From Globisporangium splendens (Eukaryota; Oomycota; Peronosporomycetes; Pythiales; Pythiaceae), in the NCBI GenBank assembly GCA_006386115.1, contig VFIW01000049.1, positions 278,141-342,140 on the forward strand: 64,000 nucleotides of DNA. The letters are read 5' to 3'. Positions 54,847 to 64,000 of this stretch are shown in pieces. Every line of letters begins with the position of its first letter. The first letter of the stretch is position 1. The notes under the pieces were generated by a model. The model saw nothing but the letters and a program-made list of their open reading frames with translations. It ran no database searches and was not told the DNA's origin. Made by a program: the position numbers and the translations under genes.

Positions 54847-55722
54847 CTAGCTGGCTTGCGACGCCATGGACTCGCGTCTGTTCTTTGTATGGAGATGACT
54901 GCTCTTCAGAGCACGCACTTTGCCCGAGCTGCTCACTTGCACCGGCGCCAAAAATTCAAGTTGCTTCGTCTTGTCCTGATTAATGTGCTTTGCGCTCGAG
55001 TGGCGCGCGAGAAATTTGAACAATCCGCCGCTTTTCGTGGACTGAGGAGCGTCCACTGCAGCGTCGTGTTCGCATTGGCTGTTGCTGCGCTCTGTGTATT
55101 CAAGCGATCGCTGCTGGATGACGTCGAGGAACAATTCGCAGTCTTCTGCGTTGAACAACTGCGTGTAGTACTCGAAGAGCGCTTGCGTTCTCGCCGCGAT
55201 CTTCGCGTCGTCTTTCGCTTCCCCAGTCTCCAAATGTACGAGCAGCTTGTTGGACGCCGGGAAGGACGGTACGTACGGCAAAACCACATCCGTATTGCTT
55301 CTCGAGAGGGTTTTCGCGCTGCTGGTATGCAGCGTGGGTTCCGACGCCATGCGGTTCTTCAATCGAAAGTTATTGACGAGCTTCTTGACACCTCGGGGCG
55401 ATGACAGCGACGAGCGCGACGTGGACGTCGTGGACGACGTCGAGGACGACAGGCTCGTGCGCACACCCATCTGGTTGTCCGCGTGCTGCAGAGAGTCGCT
55501 GTACTTGTCCATGTACGCGCGCAGGAAGAGCTGGTGCAGCCCCATGAGCGCGCGGAAGCTGCCGGAGAAGCCGAGGCGCGTGTGGCGCGCGCGCGCGGGT
55601 CCCACGACCAGCTCCACGTAGTAGCGCACGCGCAGCTTGAGCTTCTTCCGCGTGTCGGCCACGTTGCGCTCCTCCTTGTGTGCCGTGACGTCCACGCCCA
55701 CGACACGGAGATGGCGCGTCAT
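54847..55722 (-). CDS. PX-domain protein
   Basis: 291 residues from the ATG at 55722 (MTRHLRVVGVDVTAHKEERN). The frame is open further upstream, but this ATG precedes the domain. The first half fits a phox-homology fold: KLKLRVRYYVELVVG, RHTRLGFSGSFRALMGLHQL (the F-S-x-x-F-x-x-L block). A Ser/Thr-rich insertion follows, then LPYVPSFPASNKL (Pro-rich PxxP loop) and RTQALFEYYTQLFN (the final helix). PX domains bind phosphoinositides on endosomes. The C terminus is polar with a basic end. A TATA-like TTTATAT and an initiator-like GCCATTTCCACATTC lie 40–75 nt upstream. Its 3' end converges on the coiled-coil gene. Confidence 0.72.
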   Translation of the reverse strand: MTRHLRVVGVDVTAHKEERNVADTRKKLKLRVRYYVELVVGPARARHTRLGFSGSFRALMGLHQLFLRAYMDKYSDSLQHADNQMGVRTSLSSSTSSTTSTSRSSLSSPRGVKKLVNNFRLKNRMASEPTLHTSSAKTLSRSNTDVVLPYVPSFPASNKLLVHLETGEAKDDAKIAARTQALFEYYTQLFNAEDCELFLDVIQQRSLEYTERSNSQCEHDAAVDAPQSTKSGGLFKFLARHSSAKHINQDKTKQLEFLAPVQVSSSGKVRALKSSHLHTKNRRESMASQAS

Positions 55723-56452
55723 ATTCGGTCTGCTTCTGGTTGGCTTGTGTGTTGATGCGCGAATGTGGAAATGGCGCGTTGTGTTTCTGTGTTTATATGG
55801 CGGCTTGTATGGGAGAGGGGCGGAAGAAATTTCTTCCGTCCTGTACACATGGCAGTCGAGCCAGATAGACAGAGAGAGCACGCGACTTTGGGAGGTTGAA
55901 GAACAATGAGGAAGTAATTTAAAATGGAAGCTTTAAATTACGGGATGCAGGGGAGATGGGATGGGAATAAAAGAGAGAGCAGAATGTGTTGTTTGCAGAG
56001 GGTAGTTTGCTCTGGGTACAATGCGGATGCGAGCGCAACACATATGCGCTGACTGTTCATATGTATCCATTCCGATGTGCATATCTCATTTGCGCATACT
56101 GTCGGCGTCTCATGCCGGCTGCTAATGCACATGGTGGAAGTGCAGGTTTTCGACTAAAGTAAATGGACTTGCTGCTCAGCCAATCCACGGCGTGGATTAC
56201 GTTGATGAAAGAGGGTGGAGAAAAAGTCCACCGTCTATTCTAAAAACGGTATTTTACGTGACTTGTGAAGAAAATAAAAAATTGCACTTCTGCGACATGA
56301 ACTGACCGACGAAACTTATTTTTGCTGTTTTTTGGTTAGCGAGTCAAAACCGGTAGGATACCGGTATTGAACCCATGTTGAGAGAGCTTTTTCGCCTTGT
56401 CTCATGACTAGTGATGGATGGATGGCTCCACTGATTGGATTCTGTCACAGCT
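55723..56452. other. Intergenic region
   Basis: 730 nt between the PX gene start and the SNF2 gene end. It contains the PX promoter and further out an AT-rich part with ACCGGTAGGATACCGGT, a short inverted repeat at about 56350. No gene is seen. Confidence 0.5.
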
Positions 56453-59435
56453 TCAGCTTTTCTCACCTTGCTCGCTCATCGTCGCCTCGTCCTCAATCTC
56501 ATGCACAGGATGGATGTCCACCTATCGACAGCAAAAATTCCACAATACCCATCAGCATCCAAGTGAACATGCACACCCTGAGACAACATCAGAAAACGAA
56601 AATGAACGTACCAGCCAATGACCCGCCTTCTGGATGCACGACACCAGCACGTCGTCGTCGGCCACGAGCGAGTCTTTGATGCACACTTGCTTTTCGTACT
56701 CTGGCGCGCTTGGAGGCTGCAGAAATCCGCTGAATGGAGCGACTTCCGAGTCACTCGAGTCTTTTCCTTGAGACCCAATGGATTCGTTGCGAGTTGAGCC
56801 AGCAGAAGTGGTTCGATTGTCGACAACGCTCGTGGACAGATCGACCTTCTTCATCTGCTGCTCGTAAATCATGCGCTCCATCGTGCCAGTACTCACGAGA
56901 CGATACACGTGCACGGTCTTCCGTTGGCCAATACGGTGCGAACGGCACATCGACTGCACATTGAAAGCAGAGACACAGAAATATTCTCAGGCAGCAACTC
57001 CCGCTACAACAACATGCTGCATATTTCACGAACCTGGTGGTCGTTCGAAGGATTCCAGCTCACGTCGAAGAGGACAAGGCGATTCGCAGCGTGTAGATTG
57101 ATCCCTTCTGCGCCTGCACGGGTCGACACAAGCAGTAGCTTCACTGGGCTGTCTTTCGAAGAGAACATCTGCAAGTTCACACCGTCAACAAAACAACAAC
57201 AATCAGGATCTTCCATCAACCTTCCAGTCACAGATTCGTGTGCAGTACCTCAATGTACTCCATTCGCTTGACGCCAGTCGTACTCCCGTCAATCTGCAAG
57301 AACCAATCGTCAGTAGAAGTGGGTCCCGACGAATTTGCAGCGAATGCCAATTTTCCAGCCGCTGGACCGAGATTCTTGCTTTGCGCTCCAGCGCCGCTCT
57401 TTCGCTTTCGTAGAATGCCGGCAGGGTCGCGGTTCGGGCGCGCCATGATCTTGCGGCGCTTCACCTTGGACGCATTACTTTGCGCTTCCAGTTGCTGCCT
57501 CTGTACGTTTTCTTTCTGTCTCGACGGACTAAACGCACTCACACGAAGGAACTCGCTGATGATCTTGAGCGTCGGCACACTCTGCGAAAACACCACGATC
57601 TTGTCGTCACACGTGAGACTCTCTTCGACGATCTGCATCAGCATGGCCATTTTCCCACTGTTTTCCAAGATCATGGTCTCATACGTCGACACGTCCTCAC
57701 TCGCAGGTTTGCGACGTGATTGAACGGCATCATTGGCGTCACCAAAGAAAACCGATCGAGCCCACTCGAAGGATTTCTGGCGATCCGTTACCTTCTGGCG
57801 ACGCTTTCTCGACTGCTCGACCGCTAGGAGACGCTTTTCAGCAAGCTTTTCCTCAGGCTCCCAGCTCCAGCCTCCACTGGCATCATTCCACGCGCTCGAT
57901 TGCGAACTCTCGACGTCGTCAGCATCGTCCGCTTCCTGTTCGTCTGGACAGAGCTTCCAGCGAATGATATCCGGGTGGTTCATTACCTGGAGCAATGCTG
58001 CATACGCCGTCAAGAGGTCTGCCGTCGCCTTTCCGTCCGCTGGCTCGCCGTAGAAATCCAGGAAATCACAATACAGACGATGTTGGACAGGCGAGAGCTT
58101 ACAGTACAGAATCCACTCTTTCTTCGGCGGCAATTGCTTTTTCAGGAGCGCTTGCCCACGACGCAGCACAACATCCTTGAGCTTCTGGATCAGCTCCGTG
58201 GAACGTGTGACATCACCTTCGACGATGGGCTTCTCGTACTTGGATCGGAACTCTTCGTACGTGCCGAGGAACCCTTCGCGCGCGAAATTCACCATGCACC
58301 AGTACTCAGACAGCGAATTCTGCACGGGGTACCCCGTGAGCACCAGTCGGCGCTTGGACTGAATTTTCGCTACACTCTGGCACAACAGCGAAGTTGGGTC
58401 TTTCATGCGATGGCCTTCATCCAGCACCACGAGGTCGGCTCCTGGTTGACACAACAGCTTGAAGTACTCGCGCGACGACTTCTGGGCCTTCGTGCTGATC
58501 GAGTTTGTGATCTCCATCGTCGACGTCCCGACGCGCGTGCAGACCTGGATCGCGGCGTCTCGGTCCACCGACGTACTGAGCGTCGGATTGAGCAAACTGC
58601 GGAACATCTCGTAGCCCATGAGCAGCACGCCGCCTTCTTTCTTCCACTGCTGCAGCACGCGGATGCGCGCGTTCATCGCGCCTTTGTTGTTCGACGAGTC
58701 AAACGCGAAAATCGGACAGCGTTTCAGCGACGCGACGCTCAGCCACTTCTTGAACTCAGACTCCCAATTCGGGATACAAATCGCCGGGCAGAGCACGATC
58801 GTCGTCGCAGGCGCAGGATCGCCGCGCTCTTTGGAGTCATCCGCTCGGCTCGCTTTCTCTATCTGGTCTATTATGTACGAATAAATAACGGTGACGACCT
58901 GCATCGTCTTGCCGAGCCCCATGTAGTCGGCCAAAATGCATCCACGGTTGGCCGCGATGTTGCTCTGCAGGAATTTCACGCCCTCCACTTGGTGGGGCTT
59001 GAGGAATCGTTTGATCTCGCGCGCGATCCACACGTCGCTCTCGGATTCATCGCTCGAAATGCGCACGCGGTCGTAGGCGTCGGTCTCCTCGTCCACCTCG
59101 TCCTCGTCCTCGCCGTCGCCAAAGCTCTCGGATCCAATCGGACTCACAGCCTCGACACTCGTGGCCTCGTCGTCCCCAGCAGCCGCCGCTTCAACCTCGT
59201 CTTCCTCGGCTGGACAGATGCACGGCATAAACATGCACATCATGCACTCCTCCGTCGCGTTCGCCGCGAAGAGGCTGCGCAGCTTGGCCTTGGCAGCCGC
59301 CTTCTCTGCGTCCTGCGCGCCGCTGCCGCCTCCAAGTGCCGACGCAGTGTCCCCCACGAACGCGCGCGCGTCGTCCGCGCTGCCCACACAGATGCACGGC
59401 AGGAAGCCGCACGTGCAGCTCCGCCCCATTACCAT
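56453..59435 (-). CDS. SNF2-family ATPase, ATRX/RAD54-like
   Basis: Four exons, 59435–57249, 57168–57034, 56953–56612 and 56521–56453, all in phase, give 910 residues. The N terminus ([18 protein letters not shown]) has two short Cys clusters ([22 protein letters not shown]), then an acidic region. Helicase motifs are [15 protein letters not shown] (Walker A, residues about 168–177), [25 protein letters not shown] (DEGH box), [52 protein letters not shown] and [19 protein letters not shown] instead of DEAH is typical of the ATRX/ARIP4 branch. It would be a nuclear dsDNA translocase remodelling chromatin or recombination intermediates. Confidence 0.92.
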
Positions 59436-59452
59436 TCGCTCTCCTCGCTCGG

Positions 59453-59469
59453 CCAATTGCAAATGGGCT
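59453..59469 (-). promoter_or_regulatory. Oomycete initiator-like element of the SNF2 gene
   Basis: The minus strand reads AGCCCATTTGCAATTGG, close to the oomycete core consensus, 18–34 nt before the ATG at 59435. Confidence 0.6.
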
Positions 59470-60420
59470 GGGTCCAAATGGCTGGCAAAGTGCCAAAAGT
59501 GGCATTTTTTTAGCGATCGGGTTTTATTTCCAGTTTTTTACTCGTTTTTTCTTTCATTTCACACAGCGAACAAAAGAGGGGTAATTTGACCCAAACACGC
59601 TGGCGCAATTTTTGGCTCATGGGTTGATTTTCAGCGCATCTCTTCCACAAGAAAGATCATCTTGAAACTGTTTCACCAGGAGCAGACTTCAAGCAGCACA
59701 CACACACACAAAACACGATGAGCACAGTGCATGTGATGGCCGTGGTCGTAAAGGCTGTTGTTTGATAACAAAATCCCAATTGTGTGGACGAACACCAACT
59801 GTGCTCTCAATGCAAATTTGTTCATCTCAGATCATTTTTTGCTGAATGGACAAAAGCGATTTACATACAATTTCATATGAAATACTCGGCTTTCGTTTGC
59901 ACACATCATTTTTGTCTGCATTCAGCTGTGTCAAGGCGACACGAGCAGAGCGACAAACCAGCTCACCCAAGTTTCGCATCTCTCGTTTAGACCTCAAAAC
60001 TGTCACAGACGAAACAAAAGCATACTATTGGTCGAAATTGAACCACATGACAGGAGATCTTACCTACCATATAGAATAACCAGCCTATCAACACAATAAT
60101 GGTTTCGTGGAATTATGTGCTACCACAAAGCGATGATTGACGTCGAAGCTTGCAGGTACGAACAATACACAAACATGATCGTATCGTTTCGAGTTCAAAA
60201 GCTGAATATCGTGTGAAATGTGCAACAGAATCACGACGGAGCGCACTACGAACGCCACGACGCTGCTGCTCGGTGACACGCTCGCAAGCCACAGTTGTAC
60301 GAACACTTTCAACTTCTGATTATGGACGAGTCTGCATGGCCATGGTGCTGTGCGCATTCGAATATACTAAGCTTCTCTGGAAATGGAATCATGATATTTA
60401 TCGTTGTGGATGTCAAGGAC
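59470..60420. other. Intergenic region without recognisable gene
   Basis: About 950 nt, AT-rich, with a short CA repeat near 59695. The short frames present have no support. Confidence 0.5.
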
Positions 60421-60648
60421 TCAGAGATTATTAAGCGAAATCATATCGATGGAAAATCCGTATGCGGTGCACGGGCATCCGCCCACGACACACGTACCGG
60501 CTTCGTTGGACTCGTTGTCCTCGCATTCCAGAGTGTGGTTCGGACAAGCCGATGCGTTGTGGTCATGAGTCTTGCACACACTGCATGTGTAAGGTCTGCG
60601 AGCAACTCGTTTTGGCTGCTGAACGAAGGCGCTGAACTCGTCGATCAT
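60421..60648 (-). pseudogene. Zinc-knuckle fragment, MULE/FAR1-transposase-like
   Basis: A 75-residue frame whose middle (RRPYTCSVCKTHDHNASACPNH) fits the CCHC SWIM-adjacent knuckle found at the end of Mutator-like transposases (CSxCGxxGHNxRTCP). Nothing of the catalytic domain is visible upstream, so this is read as a transposon remnant. It could also be a tiny stand-alone gene. Confidence 0.35.
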
Positions 60649-61329
60649 TGCATGGGCTTCATCGTCAGCGCGGCCGTGTCGTCTTGATGAGGCACCAGAC
60701 GAAGCAGTCGGCTCTCCGTGATTGAGAAATCATTTCGTAGCCTTCACTTAGTCTCGCTTTTCACGGAGTCGCTTGGATTGGCCTGCTTGATGGTAGTGTG
60801 GTGGTGATTCGATGATAATTACAGAGCACACATCACGCACGAGTGGCAAACAGATGTTGACGGCTTGGAATGAGTCCAGGTAATTTGAAATGGAATAAAA
60901 GGCATGGAAGGGGCGATGCAAGCCTCCCTACCCCGGTTTACCAGGGCGAGCGAGACACTCGACCAACCAACAACAACAACGCACAAACACCAAACGCACA
61001 TAGGATGCATGAGGAGTGTCGAGTATGAAAAAGTGTCAAAAGTATCAAACGTATCAAACGAGTCCGGAGATGTGGGCGACGGAACAGGTGGCGACGCTCG
61101 CTGCTGGCGGTAGAGGTCTTTGGTGGAAAGAACAAGTGTACGCTGGCGCGTGCGTGTGTGGGTTTAGCTCAGTTAAAAGTTGTCTATATTACTAGAATTA
61201 GACGGAGTGACTACTCAATCTGCCTAGCTGCATATAGAAACTACTACTTTTCGAATAAATATACAATACACTTGATCAGGTACAGGGTCTTGCGAGCGGT
61301 GTCCAAGTCAGAGATCATTTAGCTAGCAA
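60649..61329. other. Intergenic region without recognisable gene
   Basis: No frame with support. Short direct repeats of AGTGTCAAAAGTATCAAACGTATCAAACG type occur at about 61030–61060. Confidence 0.4.
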
Positions 61330-61770
61330 CTAGCGCTGGAGGTGACGAACTTGGAACATTGCTGGGTGGGTCGTCGCAAAGTCGCCGAAAGGCGGATACT
61401 TCCTCATCTTGGTAAGCGCCTTCTCGAGTGATCCTCTCTCATCGTCGCCGTATCGACACCTCAGGTTGTACCGGAAGTGCGCACTCGCCGTGGTGAAGAT
61501 GACCAGCAGTGCTGGCGTCGTCGGTGTGGGCTGTCTTCCATCGAACAGACACCGATTGCGGTCCGACCAGGTGAAGTGGAGAGTCACAGCTCGGAACGTG
61601 TGCCACACGTCGCAGATGACGTCCTCACACTCCTTCCATTCTTCTCGCACTGTAAGAGGGCGCTGTTCCAAACAGTCCCTTAAACACGGCACACACGCTT
61701 GTGCCAGAGGAAGCGTCTCCCGACTTGGAGGGAGGAGGGAAGACTTGAGGGCTTGGTGGTAAAATTGCAA
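61330..61770 (-). pseudogene. LINE-type (non-LTR) reverse transcriptase C-terminal fragment
   Basis: A 146-residue frame. Its core VWHTFRAVTLHFTWSDRNRC and LFDGRQPTP resemble the zinc-ribbon/W-x-x-RN end that follows the RT domain in oomycete LINE elements. It continues with FTTASAHFRYNLRCRYGDDE. The RT domain itself is missing and the frame begins just 35 nt from the Gypsy 2 LTR, so it is probably a 5'-truncated or interrupted copy. Confidence 0.45.
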
Positions 61771-62053
61771 CTGAATTAAAATGCTTATGGTTCCTGTCGC
61801 TACATGTAAATGAACCCCAAGGGCTCCTACACGTTTTATAACTAAAACCTAAACATACACAATAAAACCTATGAATCGGATATATAAAACCTTGGGTACA
61901 CTGAGGTTGAACCTACGGGATCTCCTGGAAACTTGAACTTGAAGTCCTGTGGAAAATTCCCTGCAAAGTGATTGGCTACAGCCACTCACTTCAGGTGGCA
62001 GAGACACGTTGGTCTCATCACCTGTGCAGTTTCCCAAGTAGGAACCATCACTC

Positions 62054-62130
62054 AGTACTTGATTAGTACATGGATGTCATCACTCTGTACTGATTAGTAC
62101 ATGTGAACAACATTCTGCACTGATCAGTAC
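62054..62130. promoter_or_regulatory. Three palindromic GTACTGATYAGTAC-type sites in Gypsy 2 LTR
   Basis: Copies at 62054–62069, 62087–62100 and 62117–62130 (AGTACTTGATTAGTAC, GTACTGATTAGTAC, GCACTGATCAGTAC), about 30 nt apart. They look like repeated binding sites of a dimeric factor. Confidence 0.6.
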
Positions 62131-62142
62131 AGAGAGCGCTCG

Positions 62143-62163
62143 TGACGTCATGGGATGACGTCA
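62143..62163. promoter_or_regulatory. Pair of CRE (bZIP) palindromes in Gypsy 2 LTR U3
   Basis: Two perfect TGACGTCA sites at 62143–62150 and 62156–62163. Confidence 0.7.
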
Positions 62164-62392
62164 CATGTGCATGTGGGGATTGTCGTACCGTAATCCCTTT
62201 GTTGTTTGTCTCTCCACAATGCACACTGAAGGTGGTGTGTGGCACACTAGATCTGGAAACAGATCCACGTTCATGTAATGGCTAGGTATAGCCCATTACA
62301 GTTTCAGCCCATTACATCACCCCCTCCTTAAAGTCACAAGTACCTTGCGTACTTTTGCAGACCTTTCGGAGCAGTTCACTTTCCAATCGGCC

Positions 62393-63454
62393 ATGAAGCG
62401 ACCAAGCGACCAAGTGAACCAAGATGAAGAGCGTCCTTTGCCCAAGCGGCAGAGAACGGTTCCAGAACCCTTTGGCGTTACCTCCATTCTCAACCGAGAT
62501 GGAGACAAGGAGTTCTACATGGAACGTTTCTTCCGTTGGCGTCGGATCAACAATCGTGATCCGAACCAACCCATCGCAGCCCAGAGAGACTCATGGCGAA
62601 CGTTTGTTCGTCTTGAGAACGAGAACAAGATGGAGCATCTTCTTCGTCGCGGCAATGCTCGTGCCGAAAGAAGAACTCCTGCTGACGACAGAGCGAATCC
62701 CAGCTCTGGTCGTCGTAGTGTCGCTCCTCGCGACGCTACAAGTGGTTCTCGTAGCTGCGGACCACGTCGGGAACATCAGACTCCATCGTCTGACGTGGTT
62801 CCCACGTGTCCGAGCTCGGTGGATATCCACGCCACCGAACTCTGTAGAAGCGTTGAGGACTCAACCGCTTCTTCCCACGAGTCTGTCGATCTTCATGATC
62901 AACAATCGACTCAACCACCCAGCGATGATCTCCCTGAGAGTCTATCAATGGGGGTGGGGCTGAACGCGAAAACGATTGAGCGACTCTGGAAGTGGAAGAG
63001 TGCTCATCACGCTCAGATTGAGACACTGGAAGTTCGCGATGCGATCCTTTCGGATCGGTGCGAGAGCCTCGAGTACCAAGTGAAGGAGCAGGAGTCGCGG
63101 ATCGACTCGCTGACCTTTGGTCCCGCCCAGTATCGGGCTTTGGAGTCCCGTTTCGAGCAACGGTTCGAGCAAGTCCAGGGCGAACTTGAGCGACTCCGAA
63201 AGGCTGAGAAGGCTCGTGAAATGCATCACGAACGTCTATTGCGCTCTGTGGAAGAGGCAGGGACGGCTCTTGAGGTACTCCGCAAGGAGTATAACTCGCG
63301 CCTTCTCGTGCTGGAAGCTGTGAAGGAGGAGTCCTTCGATGTGCTTCAGCGCCTTTACGCCGAGAAGAATCTCCAGAGCGATGAGCTGTTTGCTCTTCGC
63401 AATCAAGTGGAGAAACTTCACGATCAGCTCGATCGTTTGCGGAAGATCTCGTAG
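62393..63454 (+). CDS. Gypsy 2 antisense ORF: coiled-coil protein
   Basis: 353 residues from the ATG at 62393 (frame open from 62345), about 75 nt from the LTR. It starts MKRPSDQVNQDEERPLPKRQ with a basic NLS-like patch. It then has FYMERFFRWRRINNRDPNQP, an Arg/Ser-rich middle, and from about residue 190 a long coiled coil (IETLEVRDAILSDRCESLEY, EQVQGELERLRKAEKAREMH, ELFALRNQVEKLHDQLDRLR). From 62736 to its end it lies antisense to the pol end (719 nt). Same position and orientation as the antisense ORF of Gypsy 1, but no convincing residue alignment between them. Function unknown. Confidence 0.65.
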   Translation: MKRPSDQVNQDEERPLPKRQRTVPEPFGVTSILNRDGDKEFYMERFFRWRRINNRDPNQPIAAQRDSWRTFVRLENENKMEHLLRRGNARAERRTPADDRANPSSGRRSVAPRDATSGSRSCGPRREHQTPSSDVVPTCPSSVDIHATELCRSVEDSTASSHESVDLHDQQSTQPPSDDLPESLSMGVGLNAKTIERLWKWKSAHHAQIETLEVRDAILSDRCESLEYQVKEQESRIDSLTFGPAQYRALESRFEQRFEQVQGELERLRKAEKAREMHHERLLRSVEEAGTALEVLRKEYNSRLLVLEAVKEESFDVLQRLYAEKNLQSDELFALRNQVEKLHDQLDRLRKIS

Positions 63455-64000
63455 GATCCGCAGATCCACTTGGAAGGTAAGGCTTCAGTCTACCCACATA
63501 AAATGTCGGGTGTAGACGCATGCGTGTAGGTATGCCTAGCGTGTAGGCATCACCATTGCATTTCACTACCTTGAACGGTCCGATGAACCTTGGCAGAAGC
63601 TTCGAGTTTCCCAAGTTGGACACTGCATGTTCAGGCAGGTTCGCCGTGCTAAGTAATACAAGATCATTGATCTTATACACTTGCTTATTCTTCCTTCCGC
63701 TCTTGTCTGCTTGTTCCTTTTGCAGATCCTGAGCCTTCGCGATTGCGTCTCGAACAAACCTCACAACGGCTTGTCTCCTCACAACAAAGTCATCGACTTG
63801 CTGTTCCTCACGACTTGTTAGGTCGTTGAGGGGTTTCATCGAGTCAAAGTTGGCTTTCAACTCGGCAACAGCATTCAGGTCATACGACGACTGCGGCTTA
63901 TTGCCTTTAGCCGTAGTCCCTCCCCCACTTAAGGTAGAGACCTCACCCAGTATGGAAGCAGGCACTCGAGGATGAATGCCATAGTTCACATAAAATGGAG
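62736..64000 (-). CDS. Gypsy 2 pol, C-terminal end: integrase C-terminal domain and chromodomain (partial)
   Basis: The frame continues out of the window (FYVNYGIHPRVPAS at the edge). It contains QKEQADKSGRKNKQVYKIN, LLPRFIGPFKVVKCNGDAY, HPTFYVGRLKPY, a Ser/Arg-rich linker and a chromodomain (WVVESIVDHEDR, FYRVRWRGYPPSSDTWEPRQ). It ends at 62736. No break is seen in this part. Confidence 0.92.
   Translation of the reverse strand, partial: PFYVNYGIHPRVPASILGEVSTLSGGGTTAKGNKPQSSYDLNAVAELKANFDSMKPLNDLTSREEQQVDDFVVRRQAVVRFVRDAIAKAQDLQKEQADKSGRKNKQVYKINDLVLLSTANLPEHAVSNLGNSKLLPRFIGPFKVVKCNGDAYTLGIPTRMRLHPTFYVGRLKPYLPSGSADPTRSSANDRADREVSPLDCEEQTAHRSGDSSRRKGAEAHRRTPPSQLPAREGASYTPCGVPQEPSLPLPQSAIDVRDAFHEPSQPFGVAQVRPGLARTVARNGTPKPDTGRDQRSASRSATPAPSLGTRGSRTDPKGSHRELPVSQSERDEHSSTSRVAQSFSRSAPPPLIDSQGDHRWVVESIVDHEDRQTRGKKRLSPQRFYRVRWRGYPPSSDTWEPRQTMESDVPDVVRSYENHL

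Larger units (their letters stand above)
61805..62316 (-). repeat. Gypsy 2 3' LTR
   Basis: Likely 512 bp, TGTAAATG...CATTACA. The right end is fixed by the polypurine tract next to it (CTTTAAGGAGGGGGTGA on the minus strand, 62317–62333). The left end is set by the matching TGTAA. The partner LTR is outside the window, so the left border is not proven. Confidence 0.65.
61805..64000 (-). mobile_element. Gypsy (chromodomain) LTR retrotransposon 2, 3' end only
   Basis: Minus-strand element with 3' LTR, polypurine tract, antisense ORF and the end of pol. It continues past the window. It is a relative of Gypsy 1, since the integrase C-terminal regions align (ADKSGRKN, LLPRFIGP, HPTFYVGRLK), but clearly a different family. 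Confidence 0.9.

Noticed and set aside
57900..59513. 537-codon plus-strand frame antisense to the SNF2 gene
   Set aside because: It lies wholly inside the conserved helicase coding region with no independent part, so it is read as a shadow of GC-biased codons.
61160..61235. GGGTTTAGCTCAGTTAAAAG looks like the 5' part of a tRNA
   Set aside because: No anticodon stem, no GGTTCGA T-arm and no closing acceptor stem follow.

Overview
The window is nuclear DNA of an oomycete (Phytophthora/Pythium type stramenopile). Genes are packed a few hundred bases apart and carry 50–95 nt introns. The oomycete initiator plus flanking element lies just upstream of several starts. Flagellar/centriolar genes (POC5, an RIIa-type docking protein), GARP VPS53, polyubiquitin, a secreted expansin-like protein and chromodomain Gypsy elements fit the same group. 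No tRNA, rRNA or CRISPR was seen.

Left part (1–36.2 kb), mostly host genes. On the minus strand: an uncharacterised coiled-coil gene cut by the window edge, a ZDHHC4-like S-acyltransferase (8 exons), a PH-domain protein, a membrane protein that partly duplicates its neighbour, an RMDN-like TPR gene (9 exons), an expansin-like protein, a hAT-derived BED-finger protein, polyubiquitin 1 and VPS53. On the plus strand: a CCT-like regulator, a small RIIa-like protein, a SAYSvFN+UIM protein, a decayed 10 kb C2/EF-hand/SAM gene, polyubiquitin 2 and POC5.

Middle (36.3–52.1 kb), a nest of retrotransposons. A Copia element (identical-size 277 bp LTRs, CCCAC target duplication) sits inside exon 1 of a coiled-coil host gene. 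A chromodomain Gypsy element (548 bp LTRs, CAAGG target duplication) sits inside the Copia. It splits an antisense gene of the Copia that encodes a chromodomain-like region and an OTU-like cysteine protease. Both pol genes carry a TGA where a conserved Trp is expected.

Right part (52.1–64 kb): the rest of the disrupted coiled-coil gene, a PX-domain protein, an ATRX/RAD54-type SNF2 ATPase (4 exons), degraded MULE-like and LINE-like fragments, and the 3′ end of a second chromodomain Gypsy element running off the window.

The main discovery candidate is shared by all three LTR elements. Each has a long open reading frame on the opposite strand between the end of pol and the 3′ LTR. The Copia version is a chromodomain/protease gene. 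The two Gypsy versions are coiled-coil proteins whose 3′ halves overlap the integrase-chromodomain coding region in antisense. Exon joins given here were read by eye from splice signals and reading-frame phase.
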